NCBI RefSeq assembly: GCF_963675965.1
Contig: NZ_OY780935.1
Coordinates: 1,283,501 to 1,347,500 of the forward strand
Source of the DNA: an uncultured Celeribacter sp.
GTDB lineage: Bacteria > Pseudomonadota > Alphaproteobacteria > Rhodobacterales > Rhodobacteraceae
Reading direction: 5' to 3'
Length of the DNA stretch: 64,000 nucleotides
Shown: positions 25,890 through 34,226 of the stretch, piece by piece
How positions within the stretch are numbered: the stretch's first letter is position 1
Layout: each line of letters starts with the position of its first letter
Made by a program: the position numbers and the translations under genes
The notes under the pieces: generated by a model
What the model was told of the DNA's origin: nothing
The model's database searches: none
Seen by the model: only the letters and a program-made list of their open reading frames with translations

Positions 25890-26543
25890 ATGTTTGATAC
25901 CGCCCTCACCGCTTCCGATTTTGTGTTCCTCGCCAAAGGCGCCGGGATCACCATCATCGTCACCGCGATTTCCGTCGTCATCGGCACCTTGCTTGGCATC
26001 ATCTTCGGCGTCATCCGGGTGCAGGCCGGTGCGGTTTTGGCCGCGCCTCTGACCTTCTTTCTGGATATCTTCCGATCGATCCCGCTGCTGATCCAGCTCG
26101 TGCTGGCCAATGCCTTCTGCGGCATGGTTCTGCAGCTGCGCCTGTCGGGCTTCACCGTCGCATGTATAGTGCTGTCGCTCTACACCGCAGCCTATTGCGC
26201 CGAAATCGTGCGGGGTGGCATCGATGCGGTACCGACGACGACGCGCCGCGCGGCACGTTCGCTCGGCATGACATGGGCACAGGACATGCGCCACATCGTG
26301 CTGCCTCTGGCAACCCGCGTGGCCCTGCCCTCTTGGATCGGTCTGGCCCTTGGCGTCATGAAAGATTCGGCTCTGGTCTATGTCGTCCAGGTCACCGAGT
26401 TGCTCAAATCGACGCAAATCCTCATCACGCGCCTGCAAGAGCCGATGCTCCTGCTTCTGATTTGTGGCGCATTCTACTTCATCATCAGCTTCCCGCTGGC
26501 CCGGTTCGGCGGCTATCTCGAAAAAAGGTGGTCCAATGATTGA
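25890..26543 (+). CDS. Amino-acid ABC transporter permease 2 (HisQ/GlnP family)
   Basis: A 217-residue permease with the EAA loop ARSLGMTWAQDMRHIVLPLATRVALP and about five helices. It is 12 bp after permease 1, and its stop overlaps the ATPase start by 8 bp, so it is co-translated with the ATPase. Confidence 0.9.
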   Translation: MFDTALTASDFVFLAKGAGITIIVTAISVVIGTLLGIIFGVIRVQAGAVLAAPLTFFLDIFRSIPLLIQLVLANAFCGMVLQLRLSGFTVACIVLSLYTAAYCAEIVRGGIDAVPTTTRRAARSLGMTWAQDMRHIVLPLATRVALPSWIGLALGVMKDSALVYVVQVTELLKSTQILITRLQEPMLLLLICGAFYFIISFPLARFGGYLEKRWSND

Positions 26544-27258
26544 GATCCAAAACGTCCGTAAATCCTTTGGCCAACTCGAGGTGCTCAAGGGAATTGATCT
26601 GACCGTAGACAAGGGCGAAGTGGTCACCGTCATTGGCGGCTCCGGTTCGGGGAAATCCACGCTTCTGACCTGCATCAACGGGCTTGAACCCATCGATTCC
26701 GGCAAGATCGTTGTCGATGGCACCGAGGTCCATGCCAAAAGCACCAACATCAACACCTTGCGCCAAAAAATTGGCATCGTGTTCCAGCAGTGGAATGCCT
26801 TCCCCCATCTGACCGTGTTGGAAAACGTGACCCTTGCCCCGCGCAAGGTGCTGGGTATGAGCAAGTCCGAAGCCGAGGCCATCGCTGAAAAGCATCTCAC
26901 CCATGTGGGGCTGGGCGACAAGTTGTCGACCTATCCGACACGGCTGTCAGGCGGCCAGCAACAGCGGATGGCCATTGCCCGCGCGCTGGCCATGTCACCC
27001 GATTACATGCTGTTCGACGAGGTGACCTCAGCGCTTGACCCGCAGCTTGTGGGCGAAGTTCTGGAGACACTGAAAATGCTCGCCGAAGAGGGCATGACGA
27101 TGATCCTCGTGACCCATGAGATGAGCTTTGCACGCGACGTCTCCGACCGGGTCGCCTTTTTCCACAAAGGCGTCATGGCCGAGATCGGCGAACCCGAACA
27201 ACTGTTCGGCGACCCGCAGCACCCAGAAACCCAGAAGTTTCTGGCCAGCGTGCGCTAA
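26536..27258 (+). CDS. Amino-acid ABC transporter ATP-binding protein (GlnQ/HisP family)
   Basis: A 240-residue ATPase starting MIEIQNVRKSFG. It has Walker A GGSGSGKST, signature LSGGQQQRMAIARAL, Walker B MLFDEVTSALDP with Val in place of the usual Pro of DEPTSALDP, and switch His in LVTHEM. Start at 26536 overlaps the permease by 8 bp. Completes the four-gene importer; a strong terminator follows. Confidence 0.93.
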   Translation: MIEIQNVRKSFGQLEVLKGIDLTVDKGEVVTVIGGSGSGKSTLLTCINGLEPIDSGKIVVDGTEVHAKSTNINTLRQKIGIVFQQWNAFPHLTVLENVTLAPRKVLGMSKSEAEAIAEKHLTHVGLGDKLSTYPTRLSGGQQQRMAIARALAMSPDYMLFDEVTSALDPQLVGEVLETLKMLAEEGMTMILVTHEMSFARDVSDRVAFFHKGVMAEIGEPEQLFGDPQHPETQKFLASVR

Positions 27259-27280
27259 CCCCCGCACATAAAGACAGAAA

Positions 27281-27310
27281 AAAAAGGCGCGGATCTCTCC
27301 GCGCCTTTTT
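27281..27310 (+). terminator. Terminator of the hydroxyproline importer operon
   Basis: A 13-bp inverted repeat (27281-27293 with 27298-27310) with A5 on the 5' side and T5 on the 3' side and a GC core. It also serves the convergent reductase gene, so it is probably bidirectional. Confidence 0.9.
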
Positions 27311-27332
27311 CATGTCCTTATCGCTGCGACGT

Positions 27333-28370
27333 TCAGACGCTGACGGCACCGAGCCCCTCGGCCTCGAACCGGGTAAGCTGCGCCAGTTCCGCCTCGCTCA
27401 GCGCAATGCCCTCACGTGCGGCCAGATCGCGGGCCGCAAACCGCCTTTGCGACGGCAGGCGGGCGCCCTGCCCGCTGATCGCGCTCAGCAGTCGCTCACC
27501 CTCGGCGATGGGATCCCGCCCGCTGCGCGCGGCAAACCGCTGCGGATCGAGCGCCAGAATCAACGCCCCGTGACGGGGCAGCAAACCGGTCGGCCCCATG
27601 AAATCCAGAGCTTCCTTGCTCATGAACTCTCCCAACATGGCGCCCGACAGCAATTCGATCATGGTCGAAATCGCCGAGCCTTTATGCGCCCCGAAAGGCA
27701 GCATCGCACCGTCCAACGCGGCCTCAGGGTCTGTCGTCGGGGCCCCGTCCTTGTCCACGGCCCAGCCTTCGGGGATTGGCGTGCCGGCCCGGCGGTGCAA
27801 TTCGATCTCGCCCCGCGCCGCCATGGACGTTGCAAAGTCAAAAACATAGGGATGCCCCTCGGGGCGCGGCCAGCCAAAGGCAAAGGGGTTGGTGCCCAAA
27901 AGCGGCTCATGACCGCCCGAGGGTGCCACGAAAGAATAGCTGGGGCACATCGACAACCCGGCCAGCCCCGCATTGGCCAACGCTTCGACATCATGCCAGA
28001 GTGCAGAGAAATGCAGACAGTCGCGGATCACCATAGCGGACAGACCGTGTTCGCGCGTCTTGGCCACCAACGTGTCGAACCCTGCTTCGAATGCGGGATT
28101 CGAATAGCCGCCCTTGGCGTCGACCTCCAGAATCGCCGTGGCCGAACTGACCAGTTCGGGCACCGCGTCCGGTGACACCTTGCCAGCTTTAAGCACACGC
28201 AGACAGCCTTCGATCCGGTAGATGCCATGCGATTTGCAGTTGTCACGCTCTGCAGCCACGATCACGCCGGCCACCGCCGCAGCGCTTTCAGAACGCACGC
28301 CACAGCTTTCGAAAATCGACTGCACACGAGACAGCAGCACATCAACGGAAATCATCTGGGGGTCGGCCAT
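27333..28370 (-). CDS. Delta1-pyrroline-2-carboxylate reductase (Ldh family)
   Basis: A 345-residue member of the malate/L-lactate dehydrogenase (Ldh-2) family: AAERDNCKSHGIYRIEGCLR near residues 40-60, LHFSALWHDVEAL, LGTNPFAFG, PFGAHKGSAISTMIELLSG. This family includes NAD(P)H-dependent delta1-piperideine/pyrroline-2-carboxylate reductases. That activity would turn the product of the two 3-hydroxyproline dehydratases (29250 and 34227) into L-proline. Family members also act on lactate, malate and ureidoglycolate, so the call rests mainly on context. Single gene on the minus strand, beside the XRE-cupin regulator. Confidence 0.8.
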   Translation of the reverse strand: MADPQMISVDVLLSRVQSIFESCGVRSESAAAVAGVIVAAERDNCKSHGIYRIEGCLRVLKAGKVSPDAVPELVSSATAILEVDAKGGYSNPAFEAGFDTLVAKTREHGLSAMVIRDCLHFSALWHDVEALANAGLAGLSMCPSYSFVAPSGGHEPLLGTNPFAFGWPRPEGHPYVFDFATSMAARGEIELHRRAGTPIPEGWAVDKDGAPTTDPEAALDGAMLPFGAHKGSAISTMIELLSGAMLGEFMSKEALDFMGPTGLLPRHGALILALDPQRFAARSGRDPIAEGERLLSAISGQGARLPSQRRFAARDLAAREGIALSEAELAQLTRFEAEGLGAVSV

Positions 28371-28449
28371 CGCGGGCGAGCTCCTTTTATATCTTGTGGG
28401 TCAGGAAGTATGGGTCAGGGGGACCGCAGCAGACACGGGCCAGCGCGCC

Positions 28450-29109
28450 CTATTTGTCCACATCGGTATAGGTACAGGCCCAGAACACTCTGGTTTCCGT
28501 GTCATCCAGCGCTCGCAGCCCATGTTTGATCGTGCTGTCGAAATAGGCACAATCGCCGGGCTCCAGCACAACCGGCTCATAGTGTTCCACGACCAGTTCG
28601 ACACGGCCTGACAGCACATAGAGGGTTTCTTCTCCGGTATGGGCTTCGAGATCCTTCCGGGTCAAAGGCGCACGTTTTTCAACGCGGGTGACCAGCGGCA
28701 CGATTTTCTTTTCCGCCAGTGCGTTGCACAGAACCTCATATTCGAAGTTCTTGGAACGCACTTTACGCCCCTGCCCCGCCTTGGTCACGGTCATCCGTGT
28801 GGTCTGATGCGGTTCGTGGTCAGAAGAGAAAAGCCGTTCCATCCCGATGCCATAGGCCCGGGCGATTCGCACGAGGTTCTCATAGCTCGGCGATACGCGG
28901 CCGTTCTCGATCTTGTGGATGGTCGACAACGCCAAACCCGTGCGCTGTGCGGCCCCCTCAAGGGTGAAGCCACAGGCCTGCCGGACAGCCTTCATACGGC
29001 TACCCAATTCATCGCGCAGATGCTGCCGCTCTGCTTCCCAGTCTTCCGCGACTGGCTCCAGATTGGCTTTTTCCGTTTTTGCCATAATTTTTCTTTTCTT
29101 ACCATTCAT
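28450..29109 (-). CDS. XRE-family regulator with C-terminal cupin
   Basis: A 219-residue protein: an HTH_3 domain (about 40-95, AAQRTGLALSTIHKIENGR) followed by a cupin (about 130-215, HTGEETLYVLSGRVELVV, LEPGDCAYFDSTIKHGLRA). These regulators bind a small-molecule effector in the cupin and control nearby catabolic genes. It is divergent from the aconitase-X dehydratase gene. A 22-bp palindrome at 29185-29206 is a candidate operator. An ATG at 29085 is an alternative start with a purine-rich stretch upstream; neither has a strong ribosome site. Confidence 0.85.
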   Translation of the reverse strand: MNGKKRKIMAKTEKANLEPVAEDWEAERQHLRDELGSRMKAVRQACGFTLEGAAQRTGLALSTIHKIENGRVSPSYENLVRIARAYGIGMERLFSSDHEPHQTTRMTVTKAGQGRKVRSKNFEYEVLCNALAEKKIVPLVTRVEKRAPLTRKDLEAHTGEETLYVLSGRVELVVEHYEPVVLEPGDCAYFDSTIKHGLRALDDTETRVFWACTYTDVDK

Positions 29110-29184
29110 TATTGTTTAAGCATATATTCAAGCTCAGCGCAACGGTATCAACCCATCGCCTGCGACGGGAGCGAAAATCGTGCG

Positions 29185-29206
29185 TTTTTCGCGACTTCGC
29201 GAAAAA
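29185..29206. promoter_or_regulatory. 22-bp palindrome in the XRE / AcnX divergent region
   Basis: TTTTTCGCG (29185-29193) and CGCGAAAAA (29198-29206) with a 4-bp centre, 44 bp before the dehydratase start. Position and symmetry suit an operator for the divergent XRE-cupin protein; as RNA it would also form a hairpin in the dehydratase leader. Confidence 0.55.
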
Positions 29207-29249
29207 ATATGCGCCCCTTTCAGACAGTCCAAGCGGCGGAGTGCAAAAT

Positions 29250-30932
29250 ATGGCGACGTTAATTGCCCCAACGACAACCTGCGCACCGCTTTTGGTGTGT
29301 GATGAAGGCCTGAGCGTCTGGGGTGGCGTCGATCCGCAAAGCGGCGTGATCATTGACGCCCACCATCCGCAGCACGGTCAGTCTCTGGCCGGGAAAATCG
29401 TGCTAATGCCGACCAGCCGTGGCTCCTGCACCGGCAGTGGCGTCTTGCTGGGGCTGGCCTTCGCGGGCAACGCGCCCAAGGCATTGGTGTTTCGCGAAGG
29501 CGAAGACATTCTGACGCTGGGCGCGCTCGTGGCCAGCCGCCTGTTCGACCATGACATTGCGGTGCTGCGCCTGAATGAGGCCGAATATACGGCGTTGTCA
29601 GCGGCAGATGAGGCGGCGATTACCCCCACCACCCTGACCGCCGGAGAGCTGAGCTGGCCACTGGATCAGGCCGACCCCGCGGCCCTGTCACTCTCGGATC
29701 AGGATCGCGCCTTTCTGGCGGGAACCTATGGCCCGGCCGCACAGCTCGCCATGGAAATTATCACAACGATGGCCATCGCCCAGGGCGCGACCGAGCTGAC
29801 CGATGTCAGCCGCGTCCATATTGACGGCTGTATCTATGCCAGCCCGGCCTTTCTGACCTTTGCCCGCGCTATGGCAGACAAGGGCGGCCGAGTGCGCGTG
29901 CCGACAACGATGAACGCGATCTCCGTCGACCACGCCAACTGGCGTGCGCAGGGCGTGGCTGAAACCTTTGGCCTTCCCGCCAGCCAACTGGCTGACGCCT
30001 ATGTTGAGATGGGAGCCAAGCCTAGCTTCACCTGCGCGCCTTATCTGCTGGCGGATCAACCGGGCAAAGGCGAAGACATCGCCTGGGCTGAAAGCAACGC
30101 GGTGATCTATGCCAACAGCGTTCTGGGCGCCCGCACCGTCAAACATGCCGATTTCATGGATCTCTGCATTGCGCTGACAGGCCGCGCTGCCCGCGCTGGC
30201 GTCTATCTCGACCAAAACCGCGCGCCCCGACGGATCATCGACGTCACCGTGCCCGAGGCCATCGACGACGCCTTCTGGCCGATGTTGGGCTGGCTGACCG
30301 GACAGACCGCGCCGGATCGCATCCCGCTGCTGCGCGGGCTTGAGGCCCTCTCGCCCAGCGAAGACGACCTCAAAGCGCTCTGCGCGGCCTATGGCACGAC
30401 CTCAGCCTCGCCGATGCTGCACATCGCGGGCCATACCCCCGAAGCGGATTTGCCGCCGGTGCCGGAGGCAGATCACACCACCATCACCCGCACCGATTTC
30501 GCGACTCTGTGGGATGAATTCAACCAAGGTGCCGAAAAGGTCGATCTGGTCGCGCTTGGCAGTCCACATTTCTCCGCCGCCGAATGCACCGCCTTCGCCG
30601 CGCTGATCAAAGGGACCAAAGTGTCCCCCGAAGTCGCAACCATCATCACGCTGGGCCGCGATACGCTTGCCAAGATCACCGAGACCGGCGTCAAGGACAC
30701 GCTGGAGGACGCAGGCGTGCGCATCGTGCCCGACCTGTGCTGGTGCTCGATCTCTGAACCCGTGTTTCCGCCCGAAGCCCAGACCCTGATGACCAATTCC
30801 GGCAAATACGCCCATTACGCCCCGGGCTTGAGCAACCGCGCAGTGCGCTTTGGCTCTCTGGCCCAATGCGCCGACACGGCCCGCAGCGGCCTTGCACCGC
30901 AAAGCCCGCCCTCATGGATCACAACCCCCTGA
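29250..30932 (+). CDS. cis-3-Hydroxy-L-proline dehydratase, fused aconitase X (AcnX)
   Basis: A 560-residue protein that joins the small AcnX domain (DUF126-like, residues about 10-130: GGVDPQSGVIIDAHHP, PTSRGSCTGSGVLLGLAF) to the large one (DUF521-like, about 140-555). Several cysteines are in positions expected for a metal or Fe-S site (DGCIYASPAF, TCAPYLL, DLCWCSISEPVFPPE). Single-chain bacterial AcnX is reported to dehydrate cis-3-hydroxy-L-proline to pyrroline-2-carboxylate. Start at 29250 follows GGCGGAG; the longer reading from 29112 runs through the operator region. It opens the plus-strand operon with the deaminase, epimerase and oxidoreductase. Confidence 0.87.
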   Translation: MATLIAPTTTCAPLLVCDEGLSVWGGVDPQSGVIIDAHHPQHGQSLAGKIVLMPTSRGSCTGSGVLLGLAFAGNAPKALVFREGEDILTLGALVASRLFDHDIAVLRLNEAEYTALSAADEAAITPTTLTAGELSWPLDQADPAALSLSDQDRAFLAGTYGPAAQLAMEIITTMAIAQGATELTDVSRVHIDGCIYASPAFLTFARAMADKGGRVRVPTTMNAISVDHANWRAQGVAETFGLPASQLADAYVEMGAKPSFTCAPYLLADQPGKGEDIAWAESNAVIYANSVLGARTVKHADFMDLCIALTGRAARAGVYLDQNRAPRRIIDVTVPEAIDDAFWPMLGWLTGQTAPDRIPLLRGLEALSPSEDDLKALCAAYGTTSASPMLHIAGHTPEADLPPVPEADHTTITRTDFATLWDEFNQGAEKVDLVALGSPHFSAAECTAFAALIKGTKVSPEVATIITLGRDTLAKITETGVKDTLEDAGVRIVPDLCWCSISEPVFPPEAQTLMTNSGKYAHYAPGLSNRAVRFGSLAQCADTARSGLAPQSPPSWITTP

Positions 30933-30994
30933 AATGACAGATGGGACGCAGCCCCCGCGCCCTATCACAACGCCTCTAACGAACGGAGTTTCTC

Positions 30995-31954
30995 ATGAAC
31001 AAAGATGTGTTTTTCGGCACCATTCCCGCCCTGCTGACACCCTGCACCGAAGATCGCCAGCCGGACTTCGACGCGCTGGTGCGCAAGGGCCAAGAGATGA
31101 TGGACGCAGGCATGTCCGGCGTCGTCTACTGCGGCTCTTGCGGCGACTGGCCTCTGCTGACCGATGAACAGCGCATGGAGGGCGTCGAACGCCTGACCAA
31201 AGCCGGTGTGCCCGTCGTCGTCGGCACCGGTGCGATCAACACCAAATCCGCCGTTGCCCATGCCGCACACGCTCAGGAAATCGGCGCCGCCGGTCTGATG
31301 GTCATCCCGCGCGTCCTATCGCGCGGCCTCTCCCCGGCGGCCCAGCGCAACCACTTCAAGGCAATCCTCGACGCAGCCCCTGATGTGCCTGCGATCATCT
31401 ACAACAGCCCCTACTACGGCTATTCGACCAAGGCAGACCTGTTCTTTGCCCTGCGCGAAGACCACAAAAGCCTGATAGGCTTCAAGGAATTCGGCGGCAA
31501 GGCCGATCTGAGCTATGCTGCAGAACACATCACCTCGCAAGACGACGAAGTGATCCTGATGGTGGGTGTCGACACCGAGGTCTACCACGGTTTCGCCAAA
31601 TGCGGTGCGGTCGGTGCGATCACCGGCATCGGCACGATCTTCCCAAAAGAGGCGTTGCTGCAAGTCGCCCTGTCCAAGAAAGCCGCCGAGGGCAACCCAG
31701 AAGCCGACCTGCGCGCGCGTGAACTGGCCGATGCTTTTTCCGTGCTGGCCAAGTTCGACGAAGGCGTCGATCTCGTCCTTTATTTCAAACATCTGATGGT
31801 ATTGAAGGGCGAAGAGGAATACCGTCTGAATATCAATGAAACCGACATGCTGTCGCCGTCGCAAGCCAAGTTCTGCGAAGCGCAGTATCACCAGTTCAAC
31901 ACCTGGTTTGCGAACTGGTCCAAACAGGGCGGGGTGATCGCTGAATGCATGTGA
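30995..31954 (+). CDS. Pyrroline-4-hydroxy-2-carboxylate deaminase (DapA family)
   Basis: A 319-residue DapA-family aldolase/lyase with Schiff-base Lys164 (GFKEFGG) and catalytic Tyr136 (IIYNSPYYGY). In the hydroxyproline pathway this family member deaminates and decarboxylation-free dehydrates pyrroline-4-hydroxy-2-carboxylate to 2-oxoglutarate semialdehyde, the substrate of the dehydrogenase at 22564. The ribosome site CGGAG is good. Its end overlaps the epimerase start by 10 bp. Context makes this call much stronger than the fold alone. Confidence 0.87.
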   Translation: MNKDVFFGTIPALLTPCTEDRQPDFDALVRKGQEMMDAGMSGVVYCGSCGDWPLLTDEQRMEGVERLTKAGVPVVVGTGAINTKSAVAHAAHAQEIGAAGLMVIPRVLSRGLSPAAQRNHFKAILDAAPDVPAIIYNSPYYGYSTKADLFFALREDHKSLIGFKEFGGKADLSYAAEHITSQDDEVILMVGVDTEVYHGFAKCGAVGAITGIGTIFPKEALLQVALSKKAAEGNPEADLRARELADAFSVLAKFDEGVDLVLYFKHLMVLKGEEEYRLNINETDMLSPSQAKFCEAQYHQFNTWFANWSKQGGVIAECM

Positions 31955-32859
31955 TCGACAGCCATACCGGCGGGGAACCGACGCGTGTGATTTTGGATGG
32001 CGGGCCGGATCTGGGATCCGGGCCGCTCAGCGAACGCGCTGCGCGTCTCGCGACGGACCACAGGGAATTTTACCAGTCCGTCATTCTCGAACCGCGTGGG
32101 CAGGTCGCCATGGTCTGCGCCCTTCTGGTCGAGCCGGTTGATCCCGATTCCGTCACCGGCGTGATCTATTTCGATGCAGAGGCGGTTTTGGGCATGTGCG
32201 GTCACGGCACCATCGGGCTGGCCGTGACGCTCTATCACATGGGCATGATCGGCGCCGGTCGGCACAATATCGAAACCCCGGCGGGCATTGTCACCGTCGA
32301 GGTCCATGACGCCAACACCGTCACCGTCACCAATATCGAAAGTCGCCGGATCGAGACCGGCGTCTCGGTCGAGGTCGACGGGCTTGGCACCGTCACCGGC
32401 GACATCGCCTATGGCGGCAACTGGTTCTACATCGTCGACCCCAGCCCCATTGCGGTGACCGCGGCCAACATCAAAGAACTGACAGATGTGACCATCAAGG
32501 TCCGTGAGGCGATCAAGGCCAAGGCCGAAAAGATCGATCATGTGATCTTTTACGGCCCGGCAGAAACCCCCGAAGGCCACAGCCGCAACTTTGTCCTTTG
32601 TCCCGACGACGCCTATGACCGGTCGCCCTGTGGCACCGGCAGTTCGGCACGCCTGTCCTGCCTCGCGGCGGACGGACGACTGGCCGAAGGCGAAACGGTG
32701 GTTCAGGAAAGCGTCATCGGCAGCACCTATGCGCTGTCCTATCGCAACGGCCCCAACGGCGGTGTCGTGCCAACGATCACGGGGCAAGCTTGGGTGATGG
32801 CCGAAAGCCGGCTGTTCTTCAATCCAGACGACCCTTTCAAAAACGGGATTCTCCCCTGA
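31945..32859 (+). CDS. 4-Hydroxyproline 2-epimerase (proline racemase family)
   Basis: A 304-residue proline-racemase-family protein with both catalytic cysteines, Cys85 (GMCGHGTIG) and Cys229 (RSPCGTGSSAR). Two cysteines indicate a racemase/epimerase rather than a dehydratase. It should convert trans-4-hydroxy-L-proline to cis-4-hydroxy-D-proline for the next gene, a D-amino-acid oxidoreductase. The start overlaps the deaminase gene by 10 bp. Confidence 0.9.
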   Translation: MHVIDSHTGGEPTRVILDGGPDLGSGPLSERAARLATDHREFYQSVILEPRGQVAMVCALLVEPVDPDSVTGVIYFDAEAVLGMCGHGTIGLAVTLYHMGMIGAGRHNIETPAGIVTVEVHDANTVTVTNIESRRIETGVSVEVDGLGTVTGDIAYGGNWFYIVDPSPIAVTAANIKELTDVTIKVREAIKAKAEKIDHVIFYGPAETPEGHSRNFVLCPDDAYDRSPCGTGSSARLSCLAADGRLAEGETVVQESVIGSTYALSYRNGPNGGVVPTITGQAWVMAESRLFFNPDDPFKNGILP

Positions 32860-32926
32860 TCCCGTCAACCCGGAGTCTGTCCCGCGCCGGGTTTCCCTAT
32901 CGCTTTCCTGCAGTCCTGAGGCGCAA

Positions 32927-34189
32927 ATGACTCATTCTCATTCCACTGGCACGGCTGACGAAATCATCGTCATCGGCGCAGGCATCATCGGCGTGACAGC
33001 GGCACTGGCCTTGCAAAAAGACGGTCACCGCGTGCGCATTCTCGACCGCAAGGGCGTCGCGGCAGAAGCCTCGCAGGGCAATGCCGGGGCCTTCGCCTAT
33101 ACTGACATCGAACCGCTGGCAACGCCGGGCATTCTCAGGAAAGCACCCAAATGGCTGCTTGATCCGCTCGGTCCGCTGTCTCTGCGCCCCGCCTATGCGC
33201 TGCGCATTCTGCCCTGGATGCTACACTTCTGGCGGGCGAGCTGGAAAGACCGCTACGCGGCTTCGGTCAAGGCCCAGTCAGAGCTGATGCACCTCTCACG
33301 GCAGGCGCTTGAACGGCTGATCCTTTCGGTTGAGGGCGAGCCCCTGATGCGCCGCGAAGGACAACTTCAGCTTTACGACAGCGGAGCCCAGTTCCGCGCC
33401 AGCCTGCCCGCATGGGAGCTGCGTCGCAAACACGGCGTGGCCTTCGAACTGCTCGAAAGCCCGCAGGCCATCGCCGAGATCCAACCGGGCCTCAGCCCAC
33501 GGTTTACCCACGCAGGCTACACGCCGGAATGGATGAACACAGTCGATCCTGCGCGCTGGACCCAACATCTGGCCGATCGCTTTCTGGCGGCGGGCGGCGC
33601 GATCGACATCGCGGACATCCATGCGCTCAGCCCGACCGACAGCGACGTTGCCATTGAGACCAGTCGCGGCAGCTACACGGCGGCGCAGGTGGTGATTGCC
33701 GCAGGCGCATGGTCGCATCATCTCGCGCGCAACCTTGGAGAACGTATCCCGTTGGAAACCGAACGCGGTTACAACACCACCTTCCCGAGCCGTGAATTCG
33801 ATCTGCGCACCCATCTGACCTTTGCCAGCCACGGTTTCGTGGTCACCAAACTGGGCGAAGGTGTCCGTGTCGGAGGGGCTGTGGAACTGGGCGGCCTGAG
33901 CTTGCCGCCCAATTACAAACGCTCGGAAATTCTGGTGGAAAAGGCCAAACGCTTCCTGCCCGGTTTCGACCCCAAAGGCGGCACGCAGTGGATGGGCTTT
34001 CGCCCCTCACTGCCCGACAGCCTGCCCGCGATTGGCCGTTCCAAGACCAGCGATCGTGTGATCTATGCCTTTGGCCATGGCCACCTCGGCCTGACTCAAT
34101 CGGCAGGCACGGCGGAACTGGTTGCGGCCCTTGCCGGCCGCCGGGACCCAGAGATTTCCCTCAGCCCCTTTTCACCGCAACGCTTCTGA
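32927..34189 (+). CDS. FAD-dependent D-amino-acid dehydrogenase (cis-4-hydroxy-D-proline)
   Basis: A 420-residue DAO-fold protein with the FAD dinucleotide motif IIVIGAGIIGVTAAL (about 13-27), an A-SQGNAGAFAY segment near residue 50 as in DadA, and C-terminal MGFRPSLPDSLPAIGRS with GHGHLGLT. It should oxidise cis-4-hydroxy-D-proline to pyrroline-4-hydroxy-2-carboxylate and pass electrons to the membrane. A small dyad (AACCCGG 32867-32873, CCGGGTT 32887-32893) sits in the 67-bp gap before it. Confidence 0.87.
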   Translation: MTHSHSTGTADEIIVIGAGIIGVTAALALQKDGHRVRILDRKGVAAEASQGNAGAFAYTDIEPLATPGILRKAPKWLLDPLGPLSLRPAYALRILPWMLHFWRASWKDRYAASVKAQSELMHLSRQALERLILSVEGEPLMRREGQLQLYDSGAQFRASLPAWELRRKHGVAFELLESPQAIAEIQPGLSPRFTHAGYTPEWMNTVDPARWTQHLADRFLAAGGAIDIADIHALSPTDSDVAIETSRGSYTAAQVVIAAGAWSHHLARNLGERIPLETERGYNTTFPSREFDLRTHLTFASHGFVVTKLGEGVRVGGAVELGGLSLPPNYKRSEILVEKAKRFLPGFDPKGGTQWMGFRPSLPDSLPAIGRSKTSDRVIYAFGHGHLGLTQSAGTAELVAALAGRRDPEISLSPFSPQRF

Positions 34190-34226
34190 TCTCCCCGCCC
34201 TTGATCCTAGGGGCGCGCGCCGCCGT

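Noticed and set aside
25062..26921. 619-codon minus-strand frame across the amino-acid importer
   Set aside because: Crosses four genuine ABC transporter genes in antisense; no recognisable domain.
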